In this document: positions 26,303-39,009 of the stretch, in pieces
Layout of the letters: each line of letters starts with the position of its first letter
How positions within the stretch are numbered: position 1 is the first letter of the stretch
DNA from: Neocallimastix lanati (nom. inval.)
Lineage: Eukaryota > Neocallimastigomycota > Neocallimastigomycetes > Neocallimastigales > Neocallimastigaceae
Length of the DNA: 62,000 nucleotides
NCBI GenBank assembly: GCA_016946835.1
Contig: JACVTC010000056.1
Coordinates: 750,001 to 812,000, forward strand
Direction: 5' to 3'
Program-made: the position numbers and the translations under genes
The notes under the pieces: model-generated
What the model was told of the DNA's origin: nothing
The model's database searches: none
Seen by the model: the letters and a program-made list of their open reading frames with translations, nothing else

Positions 26303-26589
26303 TGTTAAAAATATATTTTAATATAAAATTTAATCTATGATTATCCAATATTTTACAAATACAAAATACTCGAAATACTATAAAACGTGCTTAAATAATA
26401 ATCCTAATTTTTTTTTATCTCTTTAACAATAAAAAACCTTAATATATATATACGATCATACATACTTAATTATATATATTTATAATAATAAATATTAATA
26501 TATAATAAAGAATATAAAACATCTTTACTTAAATATAATTATAATATTATCTTAATATTGTGTGTCTCTTAATTGTGTGTTTATTAACA
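26303..26589 (+). repeat. 3' LTR of copia element 1
   Basis: 287 bp, 284 of them identical to the 5' LTR, followed by target duplication ATTTT. A short purine-rich stretch (TTAGGGTGAA, 26293-26302) directly before it is the likely polypurine tract. 26148-26292 is non-coding. Confidence 0.95.
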
Positions 26590-26594
26590 ATTTT

Positions 26595-27976
26595 AATATT
26601 ATTTATTATTAAAAATTTAATATTTGTTATGTAAAAAAAAATAATAAATTGTATTAATCAAATTTATTAAAATTATTAAAAAAAAAAAAAAAAAAAAAAG
26701 ATAAATTAAATATTTAATATAACCCTTTATAAGATAATTAAAAAAAATAACAATTAATAAAGAAATCAAAAATTATAAATGAAATAAATAATGTAATTAA
26801 TGAATAATTAATAAATAGTAAATAATTAAATAATAAATATAAATAAATAGTAATATATTAATATATATTATAAATATTAAGTGGTTAATAATGAAAAATA
26901 TAGAATGAAGAAAGCATAATATAAAATTAAGAAAAAAAAATAAAAAATCGGAAATATATAAGTTAATAACCTCAAAATGAAAAATAACGAATAAAAAAGA
27001 AGACATAAAATAAAAAGAAATAAAAAAAAATTATATAAAGAAAATAAGAATTAAAATTGAAAATTATAGAATTACAAACAGAAAAATAGCAAAAAATTAT
27101 TAAAAGTTAAAAAGGGAAGAATCATATATCAAAAACATTAAGAATAAAAAAAAAAGAAGAAGAAAAGAAAAAAAAAAAAGAATAAAAAATAACGAATAAA
27201 AAATAAAAAATAAAAAAAATAAAGAACAAAAAAAGAATAAATAAAAAATAAAAATAAAGAATATACAATGAACAATGAATAATGAAGTATTATTAGTAAT
27301 ACAATAAAAAAATAAGAAGTTAAGGAATAAAAAATGAATAATGAAGAAAAAGAAAATAATGAAACTAAAGAATAAAAAATATAAGAATAAAAATTAGTAA
27401 AATAAGAATTAAGAATTAAGGAAATAAAAAGTAATGAATAAAGAAAAATGACAAATTAAATAAATAACAAATTAATATAGAAAAGAGAAAAATTTAAAAA
27501 AAAAAAAAAATAAAAATAAAAAATAAAAAATTTAAAGATTAAACCATAATAAGCAAGGAATTAGCAAAGAATATCAAATAAAATTAAATACCAAATAAAA
27601 TTAAGTTCCAAATAAAATTAAATATAAAAAAAATGAATATTATGGTATAAAAAATAAAGAATAAATAATAGAAAATAGAAAAAAATTAAAAATAAAAAAC
27701 AAGAATAAATAAATAAAATAAATATAATATAAAATAAGTATAATATAAAATAAAATATTGTCATAAATAAAAAATATCATAATATATAATTTATTTTTTT
27801 AATACTGAAATAATTAATAAATTACACAGTATATTATATTGAAATATAAAACCAAGTGATTGTCTTTCTTACTGTTATAATGGTCTTTCTGGAAGAAGTT
27901 TTAGTATTTCATATTTTTTTGTAGTGTTTTTTTATAGTAAATGATTTTTAAAGCCCTGTCTTCTTAATTGGTATTA

Positions 27977-28024
<48 letters not shown>

Positions 28025-28879
28025 AGAAGAAGTAATGTTCAACTTTTTTTTTCAAATAATTTTATCTTCTCTACCTGTATTTGTATCTTTTCAATTTAAT
28101 TTTAATTTTTTAAGTTAATTATTATTTTTTAAATAATCTTTACTCGCAGACTTAAATAATATTATCAGACAAATATTTTATTTAATATTTTTTTTTGTTA
28201 TCTGAACATTATTTTGAGATATAGATTTTATGATCATTAATTATTATTTTCAGTCTTATTTTTTAATTAATTGACTATTATTTTATTATTAATTTATTAG
28301 TTTGTTAAAAAATACTATTTTCAACTAGTTTATGTTGAATTACAATTATATATTATTTTTATTTTAATAAATATTAAATTACAATATGAAAACTATATTT
28401 ATATTGTATGAAGATACAAATTTCTTCAATTTATTTCTTCACAATAGGACAGGCTCTGTTACGTATTTATTTATGTATTATTTCTAAATATAGTTATTAC
28501 GAAACGGGAGTTAAAGAAATAAAGAAAATAGATATTTTTTTTAAAAAAAAATTTATATTCATAATAGATATTTCAACATAGCTTATATGTGATGCATAAC
28601 TGTTGAATTGAGATTCTTAACTCTTAAACTATCAGAAATATTATACAAAAGATAAAAATATTAAATTTGATAGTTCTTGAAATGATAACACTTTTTATTT
28701 TGTCAAAAGGATCAATAAGGATTAAAATTTAAAAAAGTTAATAGTCATTTATTAGTAAACTTTTCAAATTAAATAAGTATAATTCATAAAACAATATATT
28801 AATTCTTTTATTATTTATTATCGCTTATTAATTAATAAATCAATTTCATTTTATTTCTAACAAATTTTATAAAAAGTAC
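26595..28879. other. AT-rich intergenic DNA, no gene seen
   Basis: A-rich on the plus strand to about 27780, then mixed. A 42-base poly(T) tract is at 27979-28020. Short reading frames are Lys/Asn/Ile low complexity. No RNA gene, LTR or domain sequence is recognised. Confidence 0.6.
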
Positions 28880-30868
28880 GATTTGAATTAAGTAAATAAG
28901 AATAGAAATAAAATATAAATTATAAAAATGAAATAGAAATAAAAATTAAAGTAAAAGTAAATAAAGAAATAGAAATAAAGCAAAAAAAAATAAAATTAAA
29001 AATAGAGAGTTTTATAATTAAAAATAAAATAAAAATATAAAGTTAAATAATAAACCAAAAGAAATAAAAAAAATAATAAACCAAAGGAAATAAAATTAAA
29101 AATAAATCAAAGGAAATAAAAATAAAAAAAAAGAAATAAATAAAAATATAAAAAAAAAGTAAACTAAAGGAAATAAAATGAAGTAAAAATAAAAATAAAA
29201 GTAAAATGAAGTAAATAAAAATAAAAAAAAAGAAATAAAAATAAAAAATAAAAAACAAAAGAAATAAAAATAAAAAAAAGAAATAAAAATTAATTAAAAG
29301 GAAGTAAAAATAAAAAAAAAAAAAGAAATAAAAATTAACTAAAGGAACTAAAAATAAAAGTAAACTAAAGGAAATTAAATAAGTGAAGATAAAAATAAAC
29401 CAAAGGAAATAAAAATAAAAATAAAAATAAATGAAAGAAAATAAAAATAAAAATTAAATAAAAATAAAGGTAAATTATATGAAATAAAGATAAAAAAAAA
29501 AAAGAAATAAAAATTAACTAAAGGAACTAAAAATAAAAATAAAAACCAAAGGAAATAAAAATAAATATTAAAAAAAAGAAATAAAAATAAACCAAAAGAA
29601 ATAAATAAAAATATAAAAAAAAGTAAACTAAAAGAAATAAAATGAAATAAAAATAAAAATAAAAATATTAAAAAAAAATAAAAATATTTAAAAAAAATAA
29701 AAATAATAAAAAAAATAAAAATAATAATAAAAAAAAATTAACTTAAGGAAATAAAAATAAAAGTAAACTAAAGGAAATAAAATGATATGAAAATAAAAAT
29801 AAATCAAAGGAAATATATAAATAATATAAATAAAAATAAAATTAACTAATGAAAATAAAAATAAATGAAAGAAAATAAAAATAAATGAAAGGAAATAAAA
29901 ATAAAAATATACTAAAAGAAATAAAAATAAATATAAAAAAAAGAAATAAAGATTAACTATAAGGAAATAAAATGAAGTAAAAATAAAAAAAGGAATAAAA
30001 ATAAAAATTAAAGTAAATAAAAATAAAAAAAAGAAAAGAAATAAAAATAAAAAAGAAAAAAAGAAAAGAAATAAAAATAAAAAAGAAAAAAAGAAAAGAA
30101 ATAAAAAATAAAAAAGAAAAGGAAATAAAAATAAAATTAACTAAAAGAAATAAAAATAAATGAAATGAAATTAAAACAAAAATAAAAATTAAATTAAAGG
30201 AAATAAAAATAAAAAAAAAATAAAAAGAAAAAAGAAAAAAGAAAAGAAATAAAAATAAAAAAAAGAAATAAAAATTAACTAAAAGGAAATCAAAATTAAA
30301 ATCAAAATAAACCAAAAGAAATAAAAATAAAAATTAACTAAAATATATAAAATTAAATGAAAAGAAATTAAAATAAAAATAAAAATAAACCAAAGGAAAT
30401 AAAAATAAAAATTAACTAAAAGGAAATAAAAATAAAATAAAAAAAAGAAATAAAAATTAACTAAAAGGAAATAAAAATAAAACAAAGGAAATAAAAATAA
30501 ACCAAAGGAAATAAAAATAAATGAAAGAAAATAAAAATAAAAATTAACTAAAAGAAATAAAAATAAAGGTAAATTAAATGAAATAAAGATTAAAAAAAAA
30601 AAAAGAAATAAAAATTAAATAAAAGGAAATAAAAATAAAAATAAACCAAAGGAAATAAAAATAAACCAAAAGAAATAAAAATAAACCAAAAGAAATAAAA
30701 ATAAACCAAAAGAAATAAAAATAAACCAAAAGAAATAAAAATAAAAATAAAAATAAAAATAAAAATAAAAATAAAAATAAAAATAAAAATAAAAATAAAA
30801 ATAAAAATAAAAATAAAAATAAAAATAAAAATAAAAATAAAAATAAACCAAAGGAAATAAAAATAAAA
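28880..30868 (-). repeat. A-rich low-complexity array, inverted copy of the 12.5-18.7 kb unit
   Basis: The plus strand is AAATAAAAATAAACCAAAGG-type units, the reverse complement of the TTTATTTTTATTTCC unit. The inverted marker AGTTTTATAATTAAAAATAA occurs near 29008. It ends in a pure AAATAA/AAAATA run of about 110 bases (30735-30845). Minus-strand Phe/Tyr frames are composition artefacts. With the T-rich array it flanks the copia element in opposite orientation. Confidence 0.85.
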
Positions 30869-31874
30869 AACTGATATTCTAAAGTCTGTGATAAAATAAG
30901 ATACCTAATGGTATTGGTTTTACTGAAGTTATTCCAATGTTTTAAATGTCTAAGAAGAGAATATATAATATTTAAAAGAACTAATAATAAATATTAATAA
31001 ATATAAAAAAAATTATTCTTTTAAAAAATTGTAAATTATATATATAAAATAAATAATTATTTAGTATATTTATATATAAAATAAAAGACATATATGTATA
31101 TATAAAAGACCACTTTTAAAAGATACCATTTTAATATAAAAATTTTTTAATGTATTATTACCTAATTATAGAAGGAAAATTAAAGGTTTTTTCCCAAATT
31201 ATTATCACTTTTATAACTTTATTTATATTATTTTTTTTCTTTACTGCTTTTATAAATATTATTATATATTTAATACTTTCTATTTTTTAGTTATAATTTT
31301 TATACCTCATTTAAATAATATATTTATAAGGGGATTTTTTTCATCTATTTTTATAATAATAAAATAAAAACTATATAAATGGAAATGCTTTCAAAAATTT
31401 TTAGAGTTTTTTTATTTTAATGAATTTTTTTTTAAATTACCTTTTCATTCATTCTTTTTGGTGGTATTCTTTTTAGATTTAATAATAGTCTAACCCGAAG
31501 TCCTATGAAAATTATAAAAATTCCATTTTATAAAACTGAACGTCCATTTTTCTTTTTGAAATGTAAATTTAAATTCTCCAAATTTTTTATCCTTTTAATT
31601 TAAAATAAAAATTCATGGAATTGGGACGGAGTTTTTACTTAATATTCCTAATCTTTTCATACCAGTAAGGAGGGGGGAATAAGAATTGAAATGGAAAAAA
31701 ATTTCCGAAATATAAATGTCCAGAGTATGATGCCAACGCACCAAGTACACAAGGAAAAAAGAGGGGAATTTTAATTTTTTTTTGTGTTTTTTTTGTATTG
31801 TTTTTAATTATATATTAAATAAAAACTTTATTTTTATTTTATGTATAATTAAATAATAAATCTATTAAGTCAAC

Positions 31875-31910
<36 letters not shown>
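31875..31910. repeat. (TTA)n microsatellite
   Basis: Uninterrupted TTA/ATT trinucleotide repeat of about 36 bases upstream of the plus-strand giant gene. Confidence 0.88.
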
Positions 31911-31912
<2 letters not shown>

Positions 31913-32092
31913 TTTTTGATATACTCAAAATATTCAAAAACGAATTAAACCTAAAAAAAATAAAGTAAAAAAAAAAAAAAAAAAAAATTTATAATTTTAT
32001 TTATTTCAGATAAAAAAAAATTAATAAAATAAAAAATTATCAATCTATTAGTAAATTTGAAAGCATTTCCAACCAAAAAACGTTAAATATTA

Positions 32093-32117
32093 TTAAAATG
32101 TTGGGTTGGAAATATTT
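32093..32117 (+). promoter_or_regulatory. 25-bp motif shared upstream of both giant genes (copy 2)
   Basis: Identical over 25 bases to minus-strand 9253-9229, in the same orientation relative to its gene and about 0.92 kb upstream of the signal exon. It is also one arm of a dyad: TTTCCAACC at 32066-32074 faces GGTTGGAAA at 32104-32112. Function is inferred from conservation only. Confidence 0.5.
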
Positions 32118-33022
32118 CTGGTATGAAAAATAATTTAAAAAAAAAAATAATCATTAAAAGTTTAATTATAAGTACTTCAATGAAAAATAAGAAAAAAAAT
32201 CATTTTTATTATTAATTAAAATTTTTTTTCTGGTATGAAAAAAAGCAAACAAAAAGATATATTTATTATTATATAATTAAAAGTATTTTATTATATTCCT
32301 TTTTCAGTTTAATAAAAAATATTGAGCTTTAGTAAAATAAAAAGTGAAATTTAATATATATATGTAGATGAAAAATAAACTCTAATTAAAAAAATAATAA
32401 TTTAAATGTATAAGCAATTATAATTTAAATAGTTATAATATATAATATAAATAAAAAAATAAATATAATTTTGATAAATATGAATAAAATTATTAGATAT
32501 TTAATAACTTGAACAAATATATAGAAGTTTAATAAATATATTAAACTTAAAAAATAAATAAAAGTTTGATGAAATTATAATTAATATAAATAATAATTTA
32601 ATAAAATTAATAAATAATATAAATGAATAAATAAATATAACCTTGATAAATTTAAAGAATTTCTATTTGAAATAGATATAAATAAATAAATAAATAAATA
32701 GAATTTTAATAAATATATTAAATAAATGAGCAAATAAAAAATAATTTAATAAATAAAAATATAAAAAATCAATGAATATATAAAAACGATTACAATAAAC
32801 TCAACATATAATTTAAATGGATAAATAAATAGTTATTTAAAGAAATATAACAATTGAAAATAAATAAATAAAAATAAATTAAATAAAAGATTAGGTTATA
32901 AAAAAATTGAAATATCTATATATTAGTTAAATAATAATTTATAATATTTTTTCTGCTTTATATAATACTATTATTAATGTTGTTATAATTATTTTATTAT
33001 AAATAAATAAATAAATAAATAG

Positions 33023-36000
33023 CTTAATTTATTTACTATTACTTTATCAACTCCAATATGTTTTAGCAGGTAAATAATTGACTTTTATTAATTAAATTAT
33101 TTTTAAAATATCAAAAGAATTATTTATAATATTTAACATGTATTTATAATAATACTTAAAAATTTAAATTTATATAAATATATATATTAAATGAAATATA
33201 ATTATTTATAGAAGTTAATGCATTAGCTGCATGTTCAATCACTAATATAGATGATTCTAGTTGTACGGATACTCTTACTAACGATACTAATACTTATTGT
33301 CTGTCTAATAAGTTTATATATAGAGTGACAACTGATGGAAAATGTGTTTCGAAAATAACTTCAGGTGTTCATATATTCGATGAGGATCAAAAAGAAGTTG
33401 ATCTAACCATAACAGGAAAAATAACAGATACAGATATTAAAAAATATAGTATGTATGCCTGCTCAGAATCAGGATGCACTCCAACTACTGGTTATATTAA
33501 AATTAATGAAGTATATATTTTGCTGTTAACAGAACCAGAGGATTGGAAAACTAATATGGGAGCAGAAAATTGTAAATATTATTATGTAGTAGGTAATTCA
33601 TGGACAAATAGTTCAGCAAAAACTACACCATTTACTGAGGATTACTTCTATAGCAAATCTAATAATGCTATTTATCTTATTGGTAATTCTGATATTCAAT
33701 ATATAAGTGCTGGTGTATCTTGCACATCTGATAAAGAAGGAGCTATTTATAAATCATATGAAACAGATGAAAGTAAATTATGTTTAGGGGTGAATCCTTC
33801 TGGATCATCAGTAAGTTTTGCATTTGCATCTGGAAATGATGAAGAATATATTCTAACTAATCCATCATCTGATTCGATATTTTCAATTTCAACAGGAAGT
33901 GAAGGTATTATATTAAAGCGAACTCCCAATGTAATCTATCATGATAATTCACAAAGTGGTAATTCTTATTTTAAATAATAATAATAATAATATTTCAAAA
34001 AATATTTGTGAAATACGATATGTTTTATATTACCATAAAATAAAATGTTATATATACAAATATATCTTGTATTTATTTAAATGTTATAACATTTAATATT
34101 TCTATAATTTCTTGAGCTAATTAAAATTTTTATTTAAAAAATTTAAATAGACAAGGCTACAAAAATAATAGATACAGAAACCAAAAAAAAAGCTACTTCA
34201 TTAACTAATTCAGATTTAAATAAATATTATATCTATGAATGTGAGGGTGGCTATTGTAATAAAAAAACAGGTCATAATATTATAAATGTTAATACAATGG
34301 AAAGAATTGAATTTACTTCAAATATTGATGAAGATATAAAAAAATTAGCAATACTGAATTGTGATAGTAATTCTTGTAAAAGAACTTTTGGTTATTTCAA
34401 GACAAATGATGGTCGTTATTATTCTGTTCCATATACAGGATTTGAACACAATGATAAATATCAATTAATAACTGATTGTGATGAAAATATAGGTGGACTC
34501 ATGATGGGAGAAAAATTTTGTCAAGATTTTAATGAAATTGATAATGCTATGACAATTGGACAATCATATATTATATCGGCGAATTCCCAAACTATTTTTT
34601 CGGATAAAATAGAAGGAAAAAGTTTAGTGATTTCAGCAACATCGAATACTCTTATCTATAATGGTCTCAGCGCAAATGAGGGAATACAATTATTTGGTAG
34701 TGGTGTTCTAATTTCAACAACAGAAAGTGATATTACTAATAAAAACGAAAATAAGTTGGTACTTTATTACTGTAATAATAACGGTATTTGTCATTCCTTA
34801 AAAGGCTATATAAAAGATAATGAAGACAATTATTATAAAGTTGAAGATAATAAATCAAAAAAAATTAGTGTTGACGATAGCAATTACGAATTTAAGGAAT
34901 GTTCCAAAGAAACTGCGGGTAATTTAATTTCAGACAAGAAATTATGCCTCGGAAATGAGAGTGTTGATTTTATAAATGTTGATAATAAAACAGAATATTA
35001 TATTTATAATAGAGATGATCAATATTTATTTGTTAGAGGAGTAAAGAATATGTTTACAATAGAAAAATTTAATGGTTCAGGTAAGCCAAAATAAATAAGT
35101 AAATAATATATGTAAAAAAAAATCTAATTTTTAAAAAAGAGAAATTATTAAACACTAATAAAAAAAGAAAATAAAATTTAGAAAGAAAACGTATATGTAA
35201 TAAAAAAATTAATAAGAATAAATGAAAGAGCTTCGAATATAAAAATAATAATATAAAATATATTGAAATAAAATAAAAAGAAAATTAAAAAAAAAAAAAA
35301 ATAAAAAAAATAAAACTAGTTATAGATAAAAATGAAATTAAATATTATAAAATAAAAAAAGTAAAATTAAAACGAAGACACATTTAATTAATTGATAAAA
35401 TTAGATATAAAATATAGGAAAAGAAAGAAAAAATTAAATAAATAAATTATAAAACTATATGGTTTTTTAAAGAAAGAAAAAAGTGAAATAAAAAAAAATT
35501 GAATAAAAATTTTAAAGAAATTTTATTGTTTTAAAATATTAAATTTGAATATATAAAAATATACATATATCATATACTTATATATAATTTTTATTTTTAT
35601 AATTTTTTTTAATAAAAATTACTAATATTAATTATTTATTTATATTTTTTAAATATTGTATCTAATTTCATAGTTAATCTTGAAAAATTTAATGTTATTA
35701 ATACAGAAGATGTTACAAGAATAGATATAGAAAAAATAAATGCTAGTGATTTAACGAACATCATTACAAATTTAACACTTTTCAATTGTGATGTCGAAAA
35801 AGGAATTTGTAGACAAACCTATGGTTATATTAAATCAAAAGATAATACTTATTATTATTCATTTGATGCTAATAAATCCAATCCTAATAAAGTAATTGAT
35901 TTTACTTCATCAAAATGTAGTGACTCTTCTGATATAGGAACATTACAAACAGAAGGAAAATTATGTCTTATTGAAGATTCTAATAATCCTAAAAAAGAAA

Positions 36001-37614
36001 GTATGACTGATGGCAATAATTATGTTATAAGTGTCAGTGCCAATAACATTTTTTCAGGTATTGAAGAAAATATTGTTATTAGGGCAACCAATTATGCCTT
36101 TTACTATGATAATCTCTATGATGTAAGCGATGGCAAAAATGTAGTACTCACTGATGCGGATACAAAAATTACTGAAATTACTGAGAATACAGATGTAACC
36201 AAATTGAAGGTCTATCTTTGTAATACTTCAGGTAAATGTACACAAGTTGATGCTTTTATTGAAAAAGGTGACAAATATTACCAAATAATAAATTCTAATG
36301 CATCTGAAATTACCGAATCTTTGTTAGACACTTGTACTATTAATAATCTTCTTAAAGGTGGAAAGCTCTGTACCAATGGATCTAATAATGATGCCATTAA
36401 CTTTATAAAAGATGACACTATTAGTTATTATATGACTTATGATGGAACTAATTATAAATTAGTTATTGCTAAATCGAATTTATTTATAGTAGCATCCATT
36501 AATGGTAGTGTATTTTAATATTTTTTTTAATTTTTATTAAAGAATATTAATTATTTTAATTTTACTTTTTATAATTTAAATACTTTTATTCATGATAATT
36601 ATTATTGATATATTCTATATATATATATTTTTTTCTTAATTATTATTAATTATTTAATAATAAATTAAATCAAATCTAGATATATTATAAATATTTTTAT
36701 ATTTTATCTAATCTTTTCTTTTTGTTAATTATAATGTATTTTAATAATAATATTTAAGGAAACGGTGGCTCGTTTAATTTAATTAATTTAAATAATGCTG
36801 AAATAACGGATCTATCATCAAGTTCTATCAAATCTGATGATATTCCTTATTTAGCCCTTTTTAGTTGCCAAACCAACAATAAAATATGTAAAAGAACGTA
36901 TGGTTATGTAAAAGATATGTCTAATAAATACTATGAAATTCATTCTAGTGGTGTTAATGGTAAAGTTGAAAGTGTAACTTCATGTATAGAAACTGATGTT
37001 GGAAAGTTAGACATATCATCAGGAAATCTTTGTCTTAAAGACTCTAATTCAATTGGAACATTAGCAGCAGAATCATATGTTATGTCCAATAGTAGTGGAT
37101 CTGTATTTTCCCAAGAAAAAGATATAAATATCTATATTTCTTCTACAGCCAATGCTTTTTATCATGATAAATTTGTAGATGGTAGGTTTATATATTATTT
37201 AATGTCCTTTTTTTTTTTAAAAAAAAAACTTTTTACTCTATATATTTCTTACTTTTTCATTTTTGAAAGTAATTTAATAATAAAATTATAATATTAAATT
37301 AAAAAAGAATTATTGAAAACAAATTATAAAAAAGTATTTTTAAAAAAAAGAGTTAGATAAAAAATAAAATTAAAGCTAAAATCAATGTTATAAAAAGATT
37401 TTATAAAATAAAAGAAGGAAATTAAGAGATTTAATTATAAATATATTAATAATTAAAGAAATAGTATATGGAATTATTTGAAATAGAATTAAAAAAAATA
37501 AGAAAAAAATGAAATTAAAAAAATAAAGCTAAAGAAAAAAAGAACTAGTAATTATAATAATAAAAAATAGACTTAAAAAAAAAGAACTAGTAATGATAAT
37601 AATAAAATATAGAC

Positions 37615-37645
<31 letters not shown>

Positions 37646-38958
37646 CAGTTAAAAAAAAATAATATGAAAAAAAATCATATAAAATAATTAAGTAAATAGA
37701 AACAAATAATAGATAAAAATAGTTAGAAAACAATTTTAAAAAAAAAAAAAGAGTAGAATTAAAGAAAAAAAGAAGTAGTAAAAATAAATAAATTAAAAAA
37801 AAATTTAAAGGAATAAAAAGATAGAATTAAGGAAATAAGGACTAAACAAAATAATTAAAAATAAAGATATAAAGGACATAAAAAATTTAAAAATTTAAAA
37901 AATTATTAAAAAAAATTATTTCCATAATAAAAATGAGAAAAATGATTAATTCCATTTTTATTTTTGAAAAATTTTTAATTAGTTATTTTTAATTAATATT
38001 AGATATAATAAATAAGAAATTAGTTCTTTTTTTTTTTTTCTCATCAATTTCTTTATTGCTTAATCTAATATTTTTTAATAGTAATTTATTTAAATCTTTG
38101 TTTAAATAATTAATATAAAAAGTTTTAAAAGAAATTATAATAATATTTTTATTCTAATTTTTTATAATATATATATTTTTTCTCAAATAGTTTCAACAGA
38201 TGGTGGTGTAAAATTATTCCAATCTAATAAATTAATTAGCCTCACCTCCATTAGTGATGCGGAAAAGTTATCCTTGTATATTTGCAATTCAGAAGGTATC
38301 TGTATTCAGGCTGATGGTTATGCAAAAGATAGTAATAATTCATATTATACAATTGAAACTCTTTATTCTTCTATTTTGAATACTGATAGTACAACTGATA
38401 GTTGTTCATCAACGGAGGATATTGGAAAATTAATTAAATCTACCTATAATTTATGTACTAGTACTACTGATAATATAGCATTTCCAGGTGAAAATAATGT
38501 AGATAATTACATTATTTATGAACAAAAACAAGGCACACCGGCTTATAGATTAGTGAAAACGGCTCCAGGACTAATTGCAAAAGTAGACATACAAACAGGT
38601 AAAAGAAAAATAAACTGTATAAATTATAAATTTTATTTTTCAATTTTAATTATAGAATTTTTTTTTAATTTTTAAAGAATTTTTTTCACCATTAAAAAAA
38701 AAACTTTTTATAAATATATTTGTCTTCTTTTTGTTTTTGAATGAATAACTTTTTTTTATTTTAAATACTTTAATAAAACTTTTTATATCTGTTATTTTTT
38801 ATCTATTATTTAATTGTGTTATAAATTAATATTAATATTTAATATTAGTTTCTTAAAGTAATGCGATAATTAAAAATAAACAAATAAAATAAATATTATT
38901 AATCTTTATTTTATTGGATTTATTTTTTAAAAATAATTAAATAAATATATTATTTTTA

Positions 38959-39009
<51 letters not shown>

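Larger units (their letters stand above)
19643..26589 (+). mobile_element. Full-length Ty1/copia LTR retrotransposon, coding region broken
   Basis: The element is 6947 bp. It has two 287-bp LTRs (TGTTAAAA...TTAACA) differing at only three positions, a 5-bp target duplication ATTTT (19638-19642 and 26590-26594), a tRNA-Lys-type primer-binding site, a leader with a hairpin array, and one gag-pol frame. Domain order is Gag, zinc knuckle, protease, integrase, reverse transcriptase, RNase H, so integrase precedes RT, which defines copia/Pseudoviridae-type elements. The near-identical LTRs indicate recent insertion, but two in-frame stop codons in gag suggest it is not autonomous as assembled. 19944-20298 and 20646-21437 are AT-rich leader without a gene. 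Confidence 0.93.
30869..33022. other. Upstream region of the plus-strand giant gene
   Basis: No coding sequence is recognised. A stretch at about 31480-31775 is clearly less A/T-biased than its surroundings (contains CCAGTAAGGAGGGGGGAAT and GTATGATGCCAACGCACC) but has no open frame or RNA fold I can name. A (TTA)n microsatellite lies at 31875-31910 and the shared motif at 32093-32117. A candidate start codon for the gene is at 32977-32979. Confidence 0.55.

Noticed and set aside
19643-26589. Ty3/gypsy assignment for element 1
   Set aside because: Integrase lies before reverse transcriptase, and motifs such as FAPTLKQDTIR and YVDDILIAG are copia-type.
29043-30851. Minus-strand Phe/Tyr-rich reading frames
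   Set aside because: Same artefact, read from the inverted A-rich array.
33747-33929. Minus-strand 60-codon frame inside the plus-strand giant gene
   Set aside because: Shadow of a well-supported exon on the other strand.
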